From assembly GCF_003097355.1 (NCBI RefSeq), contig NZ_PYUI01000020.1:28122-92121 (forward strand): 64,000 nucleotides of DNA. The letters run 5' to 3'. Under the pieces are notes generated by a model that did not search any database, was not told where the DNA came from, and saw only the letters and a list, made by a program, of their open reading frames with translations. Positions 41,804 through 51,237 of the stretch are shown here, one piece after another. Source of the DNA: Arthrobacter sp. H-02-3 (GTDB taxonomy: Bacteria > Actinomycetota > Actinomycetes > Actinomycetales > Micrococcaceae). The translations under genes and the position numbers were made by a program. The stretch's first letter is position 1; the number at the start of each line of letters is the position of its first letter.

Positions 41804-42982
41804 TTATCTGAACGGCAAAGTATGTCCCAGCGCTCCCACGATTTCCTCCAGTACGGCGGCGGGTGTCGCGAAATTCAAGCGTAGAAAACCCTGTCCTGGT
41901 GCACCATAGTCCGTGCCTTCGTTGGTCGAAACACCGGCTGAAGATCTCGCGTGCCTTGCAGGTTCGTCCGACCACTCTGTTGCACGGAAATCGAGCCAGG
42001 CAAGATAGCTGGCATCGGGAACCCGATATTTGACGCCTGGCAAATGCTTGTCGACCAAGTCTGCAAGTCGGTGCCGGTTGCCGTTGAGGTAAGACACCAC
42101 GTCCCGCAGCCAGGGGCCGCCTTCACGGTAGGCAGCAGCCGTTGCCCAGAGTCCGAGTGTGCTTGCGCTATGGGCCAGCACCGCTGCAAGCCTGTTGGCA
42201 GTCAACCTGTCCTGTTCGGAAATGATCATGTGCGCGCAGCTCATTCCTCCGATGTTCCACGCTTTAGTGGCGGAGACCCCCGTCACTGTGTGCTCGGTAG
42301 CAGCCGACGAGACGCTCGCATAGGGAACGTGCGTTCTTCCGGAAGGTCTGCCGGCTCCCGGCGCGTAGACCAAAGGTGCATGGATCTCGTCGCTGAATAC
42401 TCTGCCGCGGTGTCTGTCAACGATCTCCGAAACCGCGACCAGCTCCTCCCGGGTGAAGACTGTCCCTGTCGGATTGTGCGGGTTGCACAGGATCAACACT
42501 CGTGCGCCGGAAGAAAAAGCCTTGTCTATGTCATCAAGATCGAGTCTCCATTGGCCGTCGTCGCAGAGCATTGGGCTTTCCAGCACCTCCAACCCCAGTC
42601 CACGGGGCACCGACAGGAACGGAGGATAGGCGGGTGTTGGAACGACCACACTCGTGGATGAAACGAAGTGGAGCAGGAATGCCTCCAACGCGTGGATGAG
42701 GCCGCCGACGGTGACCAGATCCGAGACAGAGACTGTCCATTCATGGCGCTCTTTCAGCCAATCCTTCAAGGAAACGGAGGCAGATTCCAGGGCCTGGGGA
42801 TGAGGATAGCCCATGTCCCCACGTCGTGCTGCGTCGACGAGCGCCGAGATGATCGGCGGGGCGGGTGAGAAGTCCATTTCGGCGACGGCTGCGCCGTATT
42901 TTTCAGTTTCGAGCGCCCATTTTGCGCGCCGCATGCGGCGAAGTGCTTCGATGTCGTAGACCGCGAAAGGAGAATCATGCAT
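41804..42982 (-). CDS. PatB/MalY-type cystathionine beta-lyase-like aminotransferase
   Basis: 392-residue PLP enzyme; ATG at 42982 with AAAGGAG-like sequence nearby inside the open frame; earlier in-frame codons give non-family sequence. The Schiff-base lysine is K240 in GVSATKAWNIGGM, with CNPHNPTGTVF and VFSDEIHAPLVY typical of the MalY/PatB branch. These enzymes cleave C-S bonds of cystathionine or cysteine conjugates to thiol, pyruvate and ammonia. The link to the sulfur operon 28 kb away is only thematic. Confidence 0.86.
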   Translation of the reverse strand: MHDSPFAVYDIEALRRMRRAKWALETEKYGAAVAEMDFSPAPPIISALVDAARRGDMGYPHPQALESASVSLKDWLKERHEWTVSVSDLVTVGGLIHALEAFLLHFVSSTSVVVPTPAYPPFLSVPRGLGLEVLESPMLCDDGQWRLDLDDIDKAFSSGARVLILCNPHNPTGTVFTREELVAVSEIVDRHRGRVFSDEIHAPLVYAPGAGRPSGRTHVPYASVSSAATEHTVTGVSATKAWNIGGMSCAHMIISEQDRLTANRLAAVLAHSASTLGLWATAAAYREGGPWLRDVVSYLNGNRHRLADLVDKHLPGVKYRVPDASYLAWLDFRATEWSDEPARHARSSAGVSTNEGTDYGAPGQGFLRLNFATPAAVLEEIVGALGHTLPFR

Positions 42983-43411
42983 CTGTAAGACCGGCTCCCG
43001 GCGGCAGCGTCCCGGTCTTTGCGTTTGCTTCGGGAGCATGTTGCCCAGTGCGGCGATTCTGTTTTCTGGACACGGGCTACAGAACGTAGCCAGGAGCGTC
43101 GGAACCGTGGAACATATGCATTCTGACACTCGCATCATTTGCAGCACCGACGCCGTGACCGTCCGGCAGATGCTCGGCCATCAGCTTGTTCCCCACCCAG
43201 ACAGAGGTTCCAGTAGTGCTGGCTATATTCTGCTCGCTACGCCTTTCGTAGCGGGAGCGAGCTAGTTTGCGAGACATCATCTGAACCACGTCCTATTTCA
43301 AAGGTCACAGCTAATTGATCCTGTTAAAGCAACCCTAAATGTGGCCGGTGAGAGTCGTATGTGCACGCTGCACACCGGTTTCGCACGGGATGTGGCTGCC
43401 TTGTCTGGAGG
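42983..43411. other. Intergenic stretch with third TGTGCA-N3-TGCACA site
   Basis: 429 bases without a supported gene. TGTGCACGCTGCACA lies at 43360-43374 and is preceded by the same GAGTCGTA found at 28336. Short frames on the minus strand (43077-43289) lack family similarity. Confidence 0.4.
43360..43374. promoter_or_regulatory. Operator-like palindrome TGTGCACGCTGCACA
   Basis: Arms TGTGCA/TGCACA with a 3-base centre. Shares GAGTCGTATGTGCA (43352-43365) exactly with 28336-28349. It lies just beyond the 3' end of a broken Lrp/AsnC gene. Confidence 0.55.
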
Positions 43412-43753
43412 CTAGGTGTTCACTGTGGCGGCCCGCCTGGCACCCAAGGAGATCCCAAAGCCGCGGCTGCAGTTGAACGCCGGCTGCCCCTCACAGGCCG
43501 GACCGTGTTCGAAGACAAGACTGGCCTGGGTTCCGGCGACAGCGGGATTTGACGACAGATGTTCGAGGACGAATTGCCGAATGTGCTCGGTATCCCTGGC
43601 GTTGATGTGGATAAGGAAGTCATCGCCACCTCCAAGGACGAATCCCTGCCGGACGGTGTCTCTGCCGATCTGATGTCGTTTTGCCAGCCCGCGGATGGAC
43701 AAGCCCTCAACGCGGGCGTCTCGGCGGATTTTGGCAAACAGCTCCATATGCAC
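43412..43753 (-). pseudogene. Chimeric relic: IS21 transposase N-terminus fused to Lrp/AsnC C-terminal domain
   Basis: The first 36 codons (MELFAKIRRDARVEGLSIRG, LAKRHQIGRDTVRQ) are the start of an IS21-type IstA transposase with its helix-turn-helix. From codon 37 (about 43645) the frame becomes DDFLIHINARDTEHIRQFVL and SSNPAVAGTQASLVFEHGPA, the ligand-binding RAM domain of an Lrp/AsnC regulator without its DNA-binding half. The open tail to 43412 has no family character. It most likely arose by IS21 insertion and later deletion. Whether the fusion is expressed is unknown. Confidence 0.72.
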
Positions 43754-43908
43754 CCTCTCCGGACCTCCAAATGCTCGTCTTCATCAGATGAAAACAACAC
43801 TGGGGGGTGGTCCTGAACCAAGCTGCCATATTCAGCCGGAGGCGGCCGCTAAGCGTTCTCCAACTGGAAAGAGCCAATAGGCCAATACTTCCCTCCGAGG
43901 CGCGGCAG

Positions 43909-44328
43909 CTACTGTCGTTGAGTCCGTACGTCGGGAAACCACCCTTTGGGGGCCTTCTTCGGTTCCAGGTGGTCGGGGTCCCTGTGTTTTTGCATGTCGC
44001 ATTTGTAGAACGGGCCGCGCGGGTCCAGGAGCATGCTCATGTGGTGGTCAGCGTGATCCTTCCACCAGACACTGATTCCCGTGGCTCCGTCCAGTCTGAG
44101 GTGTTCCCACGCCCGCCACAGCGCTTCTATCCGTGAGACAGCCTCTGGGTGGAAGTACCACTCGATGCACCACTTTGCGGAGCGGCCGTCGACGTCCCTG
44201 ACGTAGGTGGGCAGCAGCTGCTCGTGCAGGAACTCCTCGGCTGAGCCGTACACCAGTTCCGGCAGCTTCTGCGCCTCCTCAGCTTTGTCGCTGGCGTCTT
44301 CACCAAAGCGGCCAATGTTGATGGTCAT
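43909..44328 (-). CDS. DUF4913-domain protein
   Basis: 139-residue protein with the DUF4913 pattern: LPELVYGSAEEFLHEQLLPT, WCIEWYFHPEAVSRIEALWR, WEHLRLDGATGISVWW and a C-terminal GPFYKCDMQKH. The family is common beside conjugation genes of actinobacterial plasmids and integrative elements; its role is not established. It is 23 bases downstream of the coupling-protein gene and is the last gene of the transfer operon here. Confidence 0.82.
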   Translation of the reverse strand: MTINIGRFGEDASDKAEEAQKLPELVYGSAEEFLHEQLLPTYVRDVDGRSAKWCIEWYFHPEAVSRIEALWRAWEHLRLDGATGISVWWKDHADHHMSMLLDPRGPFYKCDMQKHRDPDHLEPKKAPKGWFPDVRTQRQ

Positions 44329-44351
44329 TTAGGGCGCCTCTATTCCGTGAC

Positions 44352-46109
44352 TCAGGGATTCGCGGTCGAGCCGGCGGCAACCGGGAAAGGCTCGACTTCG
44401 GGCCGCGGGCTGTACTTCTTGATGGACGCCTCGACGGCGTCCTTGTGCGGGCCGCTGTACCAGGGCATGGTCCGGACCAATGTGGCCGGTGCGCCGGAGG
44501 CGAGGACGACGGCGCGGCCGCGGTCGAGTTCGGCGAGGTTGGAGACGTCGAAGATGCGTTCTTTGCCCTCCTGGCGGGAGCGGCTGGAGCCTGATCTGCC
44601 GGAGGAGATGGAGACGTTGGTATAGCTGTAGTCGCCGATCAGGTCCGAGAGGGCGCGGAGGAATCCTTCTTCGGCGACGCCGCCGCCGTAGACCTTGACG
44701 TTCGCGGCTGACCAGATTTTCCGCATGTTTGCTTCGCCCCAGAGTTCAACGCCCTGTGACCAGGACTGCAGGATGCCCATGACGATCAGGCCCTTGGAGC
44801 CGTAGTGGCTGAACTGGTCCGGCAATCCTGCCCAGCGGACGACGTTGGCCAACTCGTCGAGGGCGAACAGTGCAGGTGTGGGCAGGCGGCCGCCGCTGCG
44901 CTCGGCCCGTTCCTCCAGCGCCTCGGCGATGGCCACCGTCAGTGCTGTGGTGAGCGGGGCTGCGGAGCCGGCGCCTTCCTTGGAGAGGATGTAGATCGTC
45001 TCCGTGGAGGAAGCGAAGTCTTTGGGGTTGAACTGGCGGCGGGCATCCGTGGCCACCGATGTGCCGTGGGCCGGGGCGACCCAGCGCAGCGTGTTCCGGC
45101 TCTTGAGGCACTGGATCATCTTCTCGGCGGTGCCGAAGATGCCGTCGCGCTGCTTGTCGGCCAGTTTCAGCGTGGACTCCAGGCCTTTGTACTGCAGCTC
45201 GTAGCCGTGCTCTTTCAGGATTTCGATCGGTTCCCGGCTGACCTGCTCCGTCACCCAGAGATAGACCTGGGTGATGGGCAGCCCACCGCGTGCGGCCGCG
45301 AGGAAGTACGAGGAGAGAATGTCCTCGGCCTTGGGATCGAAGTAGGCATCCGGCTTGGACCCGGGGGTCCGCGAGCCGGTGGCGAAGTGCTGGGTGAGTT
45401 TGTAGGCCTTCTCTTCGTCGGTGACGTAGGAGAGCGGGTTCCACCACCAGCCCGGTTCCTCCTGGGCGATCTTCTGCGGATCAAACACCCACACCGGAGC
45501 GGTCAGGACCCGGACGCCGCGGGTGCCGTCCACGACGTCACGCTTGTTCGAGGTGGACACGACAGCGCCGGGTGCGTCCAGGATCGCGGGCAGCACCCGG
45601 GAAGTCGACTTACCTGTCCGAGGCCCCCAGATATCGAGGCTGAGGTCTTCCCAGGACTGAATGAACGTCTGCCCGGTGGAGACAACCTTGCCCACCACGA
45701 TGCCCGGCGTGCCTGTCACTCCCAGCCGATCCGCCGTCGCTTTCGCGCCCTTCGCGGAGAACGCGGCCAGGGATTTCCCGCGCCCCAGGTACCGGGCGGC
45801 CTTATCGACGCGGGCACGCCTGGATGCACCCTTCTTCCAGGCCACGAGCACGACGATGGTCAGGACCACGACCACGCCGGCCATGAAGGCCGCCGCGACG
45901 GTGGACTGGACGGGCCACGGCACCCGGCCCTTGATGAGCCCTGCGATCAGATCAATCGGGTGGGCCGGCGGCGCGTCGATGCCGGCCATCCACGAGCCTA
46001 TGTGCGCGGCGGCGTAGGTTCCGCCGCCAAAGATGATGATGAAGCCGATGGCGAACCAGACGAGCAGGGCATCGCCGAGGCCCATTCCTTTACGGTTCGG
46101 TGCGCTCAC
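44352..46109 (-). CDS. TraG/VirD4-type conjugative coupling ATPase
   Basis: 585-residue type IV coupling protein. Two N-terminal membrane segments (about 13-35 and 70-92) are followed by an ATPase domain with Walker A GPRTGKST (162-169) and Walker B-like LFALDELANVV. The C-terminal TraM-recognition part ends in a Pro-rich tail. It would connect the relaxase-DNA complex to the secretion channel at the membrane. Start overlaps the VirB4-like gene's stop. Confidence 0.9.
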   Translation of the reverse strand: MSAPNRKGMGLGDALLVWFAIGFIIIFGGGTYAAAHIGSWMAGIDAPPAHPIDLIAGLIKGRVPWPVQSTVAAAFMAGVVVVLTIVVLVAWKKGASRRARVDKAARYLGRGKSLAAFSAKGAKATADRLGVTGTPGIVVGKVVSTGQTFIQSWEDLSLDIWGPRTGKSTSRVLPAILDAPGAVVSTSNKRDVVDGTRGVRVLTAPVWVFDPQKIAQEEPGWWWNPLSYVTDEEKAYKLTQHFATGSRTPGSKPDAYFDPKAEDILSSYFLAAARGGLPITQVYLWVTEQVSREPIEILKEHGYELQYKGLESTLKLADKQRDGIFGTAEKMIQCLKSRNTLRWVAPAHGTSVATDARRQFNPKDFASSTETIYILSKEGAGSAAPLTTALTVAIAEALEERAERSGGRLPTPALFALDELANVVRWAGLPDQFSHYGSKGLIVMGILQSWSQGVELWGEANMRKIWSAANVKVYGGGVAEEGFLRALSDLIGDYSYTNVSISSGRSGSSRSRQEGKERIFDVSNLAELDRGRAVVLASGAPATLVRTMPWYSGPHKDAVEASIKKYSPRPEVEPFPVAAGSTANP

Positions 46110-47701
46110 AGCGTGCCTCCCTCAGTCGGTACGTCTGGGCTCATGGGCTCGAGGAGGGTTTCCGGAGTGTCATGCCACTTCTCCTCGGTGTCGTTGACTC
46201 CGTCAGGGCCTTGCTCAAGGGAGGTTAAGCCCACCAGGACCGGGATGCCTGGCCTGCCGCCGACCTTGATCAGGAACTTCCCGCGTCCGGGAGGTTCGAC
46301 GTCGAGCCCGCGGGAGTCCCAGGCGGGCGGGTCCTGCCAGGAGATGAGCTTCTGCTGCTCCTGCCGGGACAGGGGTATCGCCGAGGTTAGCAGCGGCATT
46401 TCCGAGGCGGGGAGGCCTCCGCAGATCACCATGCCGGAGCGTTCGACGAATCCGCGGGCCTTCATCCGGTCCTCTTCCGCCGGCAGTGCCAGCAGGTCGG
46501 ACATGGTGTGGGAAATCATGATCTGCCCGACCCCCACGGTGCGGTTCAACCGGGTCAGGGCGTCCACCCGGTCCACCATGCCTTTACCGGCGCGCAGCGC
46601 CCGCCACAGCTCATCCAGGACCACGAAGTAGTTCCGGCGCGGTTCCAGACCGGCGTCCGCGAGGGCGTTGGCGACGTTGACGGTGCCGAAGCCGTAGGAC
46701 CAGCACGCGAGCAGAATGGCAGCTTGGAGGTCTGTTTCGGTCTCGTCAATGCTGGAGACGTCGAAGACCACGGCGCGGTCGCGCCTCATGGGGTTGGTGG
46801 TGTGCCGGGAGAAGATTTCTCCGAGCTTCCCGCCACCGGTCAGGCCCAACAGGGTAGCTTCCAAGGCCCGGGTTTCCTGCAGGTAGACGGCCATGTCGCC
46901 GCGATCCAAGGCAACCTGCCGCAGCTCATCGGGGGCGGAGATGATCACGTCCAGCAGGTCCTTCAGGACCGGAACACCGTCGAACCGGTCATCGAGGACC
47001 CGCAGGGCCCGGTCCAGGATCGTCTGTTCCTGATCGGTGGGCGGGTTGTTCCGGCTGATCGTGATCAGGGAGACGACCATGGTCAGGCGCCGGCCGTGCG
47101 CGTCAGCGCGGACCCGGGCGGCGTCCTCATGGTGGCCGCTGTCTTCGAGGAGCTGCGCCGCTTCGACGGCCTGGCCGGGATCGAGGATGTTCAGGTAGCC
47201 GACGCCGCGGCCGAGCCTGATGACCTGGCCGCCGAGCGCCTGGACCGCTTTGACGTGCTCGCCTTTGAGGTCCCCCAGGATCAGTGGGTGGACGCCCTGG
47301 GCGGAGAGGCCGATGAACATCCGGCGCACCACGGTGGACTTCCCCAGTCCGGGCTTGCCCAGGATGAACGCGGACGGATTGGAAATCAGCCGTGCCCGCT
47401 GGAACCAGCTGATCGGGTCACAGCACACCGTCGCCTGGGTTTCCTCATGGCGTCCGAGCGGGACGCCGATCATGGGCGAGGACGCTCCGGAGGAAAAAGG
47501 CCACAGGCCGCAGACCTGGACCGTGGTTCCCCGGTATTCCTTCACGGACGGGACGAGGGCGGCCATGCCGCCGCCGCGCCCAAGCCAGCCGCGGGCAGCC
47601 GGCCCGGCCTGGCGTGGTTCCTTCGTCTTCTTCTTCGGTGCAGCCTTGACCGGGGCTGCAGCCTTCCTGGCAGGGCGGGTGAAGAGTTTCATGCGGGCCA
47701 T
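46106..47701 (-). CDS. VirB4/TraC-like conjugation ATPase
   Basis: 531-residue cytoplasmic ATPase. After a basic N-terminus (residues 1-45) come FILGKPGLGKSTVVRRMF with Walker A at about 115-123, LGDLKGEHVKAVQALGG, and Walker B YFVVLDELWRAL. It energises assembly of the transfer channel. It lacks the long N-terminal part of classical VirB4; in actinobacterial systems that part is likely supplied by the SCO6880-type neighbour, whose stop overlaps its start. Confidence 0.88.
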   Translation of the reverse strand: MARMKLFTRPARKAAAPVKAAPKKKTKEPRQAGPAARGWLGRGGGMAALVPSVKEYRGTTVQVCGLWPFSSGASSPMIGVPLGRHEETQATVCCDPISWFQRARLISNPSAFILGKPGLGKSTVVRRMFIGLSAQGVHPLILGDLKGEHVKAVQALGGQVIRLGRGVGYLNILDPGQAVEAAQLLEDSGHHEDAARVRADAHGRRLTMVVSLITISRNNPPTDQEQTILDRALRVLDDRFDGVPVLKDLLDVIISAPDELRQVALDRGDMAVYLQETRALEATLLGLTGGGKLGEIFSRHTTNPMRRDRAVVFDVSSIDETETDLQAAILLACWSYGFGTVNVANALADAGLEPRRNYFVVLDELWRALRAGKGMVDRVDALTRLNRTVGVGQIMISHTMSDLLALPAEEDRMKARGFVERSGMVICGGLPASEMPLLTSAIPLSRQEQQKLISWQDPPAWDSRGLDVEPPGRGKFLIKVGGRPGIPVLVGLTSLEQGPDGVNDTEEKWHDTPETLLEPMSPDVPTEGGTL

Positions 47702-49209
47702 TACAGGGCATCCTTGATTTCGGAGGGCAGGAGGCTGTGCTTGGGCAGGACCAGCCCGAGGGGCAGGGACGCGGCGAACGCGGTGTCCTGGGCGCCGTAG
47801 GCGCGGCGCAGCAGCACCCGGGCGGTACCGGAGGTCTGTTCCACGGCCGCGACAGCATCGGGAAGGCGTTCCTTATCGGTCACGGTGGCCGTGACGACCA
47901 TCCCGAAGTTCACCAGCCCGGCGCCCTGGGCTTCCTCGGCCGCCGTCTGCACGGCGGAGCGGGCATCGACCAGGGCCCGGGCCGAGGGCCGGTTCCCGGA
48001 GGTGATGCGGACGTTGGCGTTGTTCTGGTCCCGCTCCACCACGGCCGCGGCACGGGCCGAATCCATCGGGCGGTACAGCAGCGAGACACGTTTACGGTCG
48101 ATGTCCCCGTGCGGGGCCAGCAGCCGGGACAGGACCGAGGAGTTCACCGACCCGCGTGGGGCACCTGTCATGGTCCAGGAGACGGAGAACGCGCCGTCGT
48201 GCCGGTAGTCATCCCAGGACGCCTGCGTCGCGGAGGGTCCGACTTCGCCCCAGGTCAGGGACACCGGGGAGCCGGCGGCGTGGGCTTGATCAATGATCAG
48301 GGCAGCGGGCGGATCGTAGGCGATCCGGACGACCTCGCAGAGTTCCTGCGCGGACATCGGACGGGCGATCCCGGCGCCGGTGGACTGCAACCGTGCCGAC
48401 AGGCCCGGGATCCGGGACGCCAGGTCACGGGCCACATCCTCCGGTGTGCGCTTCTTCGATCCCGCCCGCAGGGAGGCGTTAAACGACAGGGACACCCAGG
48501 CCCGGACCGTGGCCGAACCCTCCGGATACGTCTGCACGACCTCGTTGAGCACGTTCCTGGCAAAATCCGGGGCATTCGGGTCGATGTTCATCATGACCTC
48601 ATTGCGGAGCCGGTACCCGGAATCCGGCGCGGTCTCGACCGTCACCGCCGCGGCGTCCAGGCCCGCTTCGTCCCCGAGGCCGGCGAGCCAGCCACCCCAG
48701 TTCGCCACCCACGCATCGACCTGCTCAGGATCCACCAGGGACGCACCGTCCGGTTCGGTGGAGAAGATCACGGTGTAGTGGCTCGTGGCCGGCACATGCA
48801 GGAGGGCGAACGGGCGCTTGTAGGAGTCGGTGAATTCATACAGGGTCGACTTCGCGGCGAGGCCCGGCAGCTGGTACAAGCCCCAGGCCGTCACACCGAG
48901 CGGGCCGGAACGGTAAAGATTCGTTCCGGAGGACTTGGCGAGCCGGAAGCTCATCCGGGTTCCGAACCGGTCAACAACGGACTGGCCGTGCTTGTCCTTG
49001 ACCGTCAGCAGCAGCGCGCTGACCCCGGCTACGGCCAGGACAGCAAGGCCCGGGAAAAGACCCCAGATGGCAAAGCTGATGATGCCCAGCAACAACCCGG
49101 CCATGACAATGCCGGTGCCGATCGCGCCGAGGTTGCCCAACCCGGCAGAACGCGGGACGCGCCAGTTGCCGTAGGACGGTTCCTTGTATTCGGTATTAAT
49201 TGCTGCCAC
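47701..49209 (-). CDS. SCO6880-type conjugation protein
   Basis: 502-residue protein with two adjacent N-terminal membrane segments (VMAGLLLGIISFAIWGLFPG, then LAVLAVAGVSALLL, about 35-67; PrgI/VirB3-like), followed by a long cytoplasmic region. That region resembles the N-terminal domain of VirB4 ATPases, for example YRPMDSARAAAVVERDQNNA. It is a regular partner of the VirB4-like ATPase in actinobacterial mating systems. Overlaps the following gene by one base and the previous by 14. Confidence 0.85.
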   Translation of the reverse strand: MAAINTEYKEPSYGNWRVPRSAGLGNLGAIGTGIVMAGLLLGIISFAIWGLFPGLAVLAVAGVSALLLTVKDKHGQSVVDRFGTRMSFRLAKSSGTNLYRSGPLGVTAWGLYQLPGLAAKSTLYEFTDSYKRPFALLHVPATSHYTVIFSTEPDGASLVDPEQVDAWVANWGGWLAGLGDEAGLDAAAVTVETAPDSGYRLRNEVMMNIDPNAPDFARNVLNEVVQTYPEGSATVRAWVSLSFNASLRAGSKKRTPEDVARDLASRIPGLSARLQSTGAGIARPMSAQELCEVVRIAYDPPAALIIDQAHAAGSPVSLTWGEVGPSATQASWDDYRHDGAFSVSWTMTGAPRGSVNSSVLSRLLAPHGDIDRKRVSLLYRPMDSARAAAVVERDQNNANVRITSGNRPSARALVDARSAVQTAAEEAQGAGLVNFGMVVTATVTDKERLPDAVAAVEQTSGTARVLLRRAYGAQDTAFAASLPLGLVLPKHSLLPSEIKDAL

Positions 49210-50473
49210 TGGGGCCCTCCACTATTTCTGATTGGCCGGTTGAATCCTGCGCTGTCTGTTGTGCGGCCTGAGAAACCCTGGACGCTGCTTGTGCTCCTAC
49301 GGCGACGGCCATGCCAGCCGGGCCTGCAGCCTTCGCCGCACCCGACGCGGCGCCTGCGCTGCCCGCGGCAGCTCCAGCCCCGGTGCTGCTTGCTGTCCCC
49401 GCGGTTGCGGCGCCGGCTGCCCCACCCGGACCGGTAGCCCTCGGTGTCGGCTGGCCGCTGCTCCCCTTCGGGCCCGGCGTTCCGTTACTGCCCTTCGGAG
49501 ATGCGCCTGACTGGTTGCTTTGCGTGCTCGCCGGGGTCGGGGCGGCATGGCCCTTACCGCTGCCACTGCGGCCCATCGACACAGCGCCTGTGGCCATGGC
49601 CCCAACAGCAGCCCCGGCCCCCGCTCCCCCGCCGGAGGCGACGGCACCAACCATCGGCGTCACGAAGCGCATCAGCGCCGGCAAAGCGAACAGGGCCACA
49701 ACCATCAACGTGAAACCCGTGATGGACCCGATCAGGCCGTCCTTCGCGCTGTTGTGCCCCATGAGCAGGAACGCTACGGAGTAGACGATGGCCGCAGCTG
49801 GTTTGTAGAGGATGAACGCGATGGTCCAGCCAACTGCTTTCTGGAACCACTGCCTCCCCATCTCCGTGTTCGTGAAAGCGGCCGTGGTGGGCAGGATGCC
49901 CGCCAGGATCACCAACATGCCGCTGCGGACCACCATCAGAACGATCTGGACGAGGGAGGCAATCAGACCGATCAATCCCAGAACGATAAGGATGAAAACG
50001 CCCACCCCCGTCTGGCCGGACACGACCAGGAGGTTCATCGACTCAGCAAAGCCCTTTCCGTCCGTGGAACGCTCAATGATGGCGGCAGAGAAAGCATCCG
50101 CGGCGACTACCAGAATCGAGATGACCCCCAGGCCCAAGCCACTGACCAGGGTGAGCGTGACGAGGGACCGCAGCAGGTCTTTCAGCGGTGCTCCGCGCTG
50201 TTCCCAGATCATCCGGATGCCACCGAGAATGACGGCGAGGACCGCAAGCGTCAGAGTCCAGACCATCAATTCGCTGTTCACCATGGAAACGACGGGGCTT
50301 GGCGTCGTTCCGTCCTCGCTGGCCAGGTTCACGGTGGGCATGGACACCCAGAAAGTCGACAGTGTTGTCACCATCTGGCTCATGCCCTCCATGATGGCCT
50401 TCGCCATGTTGCCCATGGCGTCATCAGCGAGCCCTGAAAACCAGTCCCCTACGGGGTTCCAGGTAGGCCTCAT
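49196..50473 (-). CDS. TrbL/VirB6-like conjugation membrane protein
   Basis: 425-residue polytopic membrane protein. Hydrophobic segments lie in about residues 70-300 (LTLAVLAVILGGIRMIW, VGVFILIVLGLIGLIASLVQ, VVALFALPALMRFVTPMVGA). The C-terminal 125 residues are low-complexity Gly/Ala/Ser/Pro. This layout matches TrbL/VirB6 channel components. The extreme composition of the tail makes long false frames on the other strand. Confidence 0.85.
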   Translation of the reverse strand: MRPTWNPVGDWFSGLADDAMGNMAKAIMEGMSQMVTTLSTFWVSMPTVNLASEDGTTPSPVVSMVNSELMVWTLTLAVLAVILGGIRMIWEQRGAPLKDLLRSLVTLTLVSGLGLGVISILVVAADAFSAAIIERSTDGKGFAESMNLLVVSGQTGVGVFILIVLGLIGLIASLVQIVLMVVRSGMLVILAGILPTTAAFTNTEMGRQWFQKAVGWTIAFILYKPAAAIVYSVAFLLMGHNSAKDGLIGSITGFTLMVVALFALPALMRFVTPMVGAVASGGGAGAGAAVGAMATGAVSMGRSGSGKGHAAPTPASTQSNQSGASPKGSNGTPGPKGSSGQPTPRATGPGGAAGAATAGTASSTGAGAAAGSAGAASGAAKAAGPAGMAVAVGAQAASRVSQAAQQTAQDSTGQSEIVEGPSGSN

Positions 50474-51207
50474 GCTCCGCTCCAGAGGATGAACCCGGAA
50501 AGGTCACGGACTTGCCGTGGTTCCTCCAAGGGTGCGCCGTTGTCGGCAACGACGCCCTTCCAATCCCCGTCCTGCCAAAGCAGAGTCGTCCGCACCGAAG
50601 CAAGCGCTCCGTTGTCCGCCTTGAATGCCAGTTCCACCACGGTTTGGTTCGCCGTGTATGAGACATTGAAACCCGCTATCTGGACTTTCACGGCCGAGGC
50701 CGGGACCGCGGTCGGGGGTGTCTTCATGCCTGCGTCACGGCCAGGTCCTTTGGCTGCAAGCTGCTCTGCGATAGCTCGTTCCTTGGAGGGGTCGATGCCC
50801 AGAGCCCAAAGGTTCACCGCCGCGTACAGCGCCCCTGTCGGCGTGTGAGCGAAGCAAGACCGAATGCCCTGATCGTCCGTCTTCCCCGGGCCTATTTTCG
50901 GGTCGGTTGGTGCGGCCATTGTTCCGACGAGTTCCCACTTCGTCTTGGGGGCCGCTCCCAGCGATGACTCCGACGAGGAGGGCAGGCCACAGATACTCTT
51001 TCCTGTCGCCGAGGCGCTGGGGCTGGCTGTAGCCGAGTTGTTGGATTCCGCCGGAGCCGGTGCCGGCTGGGCGTTGTCCTGTCCTTTGGGGAGCAGGAAG
51101 ATGACGACGGCTGCTGCAATCAGCGCGACCACCAGCGCGGCAGCAAGGATGAAACCGGGTTTGGTGAACGGATTGCTGTCGGCGGTGCTCTCTGTTGACT
51201 GGCTCAT
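50470..51207 (-). CDS. Single-pass membrane protein of the transfer operon
   Basis: 245-residue protein with a short cytoplasmic N-terminus, one membrane segment (about residues 18-39, FILAAALVVALIAAAVVIFL) and an outer domain after an Ala/Ser/Pro-rich linker. The domain includes CGLPSSSESSLGAAPKTKWE and a beta-rich end (FNVSYTANQTVVELAFKADN). It resembles the VirB8-like/lipoprotein-type accessory proteins of actinobacterial conjugation clusters, but I cannot name a family with certainty. Confidence 0.75.
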   Translation of the reverse strand: MSQSTESTADSNPFTKPGFILAAALVVALIAAAVVIFLLPKGQDNAQPAPAPAESNNSATASPSASATGKSICGLPSSSESSLGAAPKTKWELVGTMAAPTDPKIGPGKTDDQGIRSCFAHTPTGALYAAVNLWALGIDPSKERAIAEQLAAKGPGRDAGMKTPPTAVPASAVKVQIAGFNVSYTANQTVVELAFKADNGALASVRTTLLWQDGDWKGVVADNGAPLEEPRQVRDLSGFILWSGA

Positions 51208-51237
51208 GGTGAACCTCCCGTTTTTGTTGGTGCTGGT

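Noticed and set aside
43077..43289. 70-codon minus-strand frame between the PatB gene and the AsnC relic
   Set aside because: No family similarity, weak start context, and it lies in a rearranged stretch.
44805..46631. 608-codon plus-strand frame opposite the conjugation ATPases
   Set aside because: Antisense shadow of the TraG- and VirB4-like genes, whose Walker motifs prove the minus strand; composition is Gly/Arg/Asp-rich with no domain.
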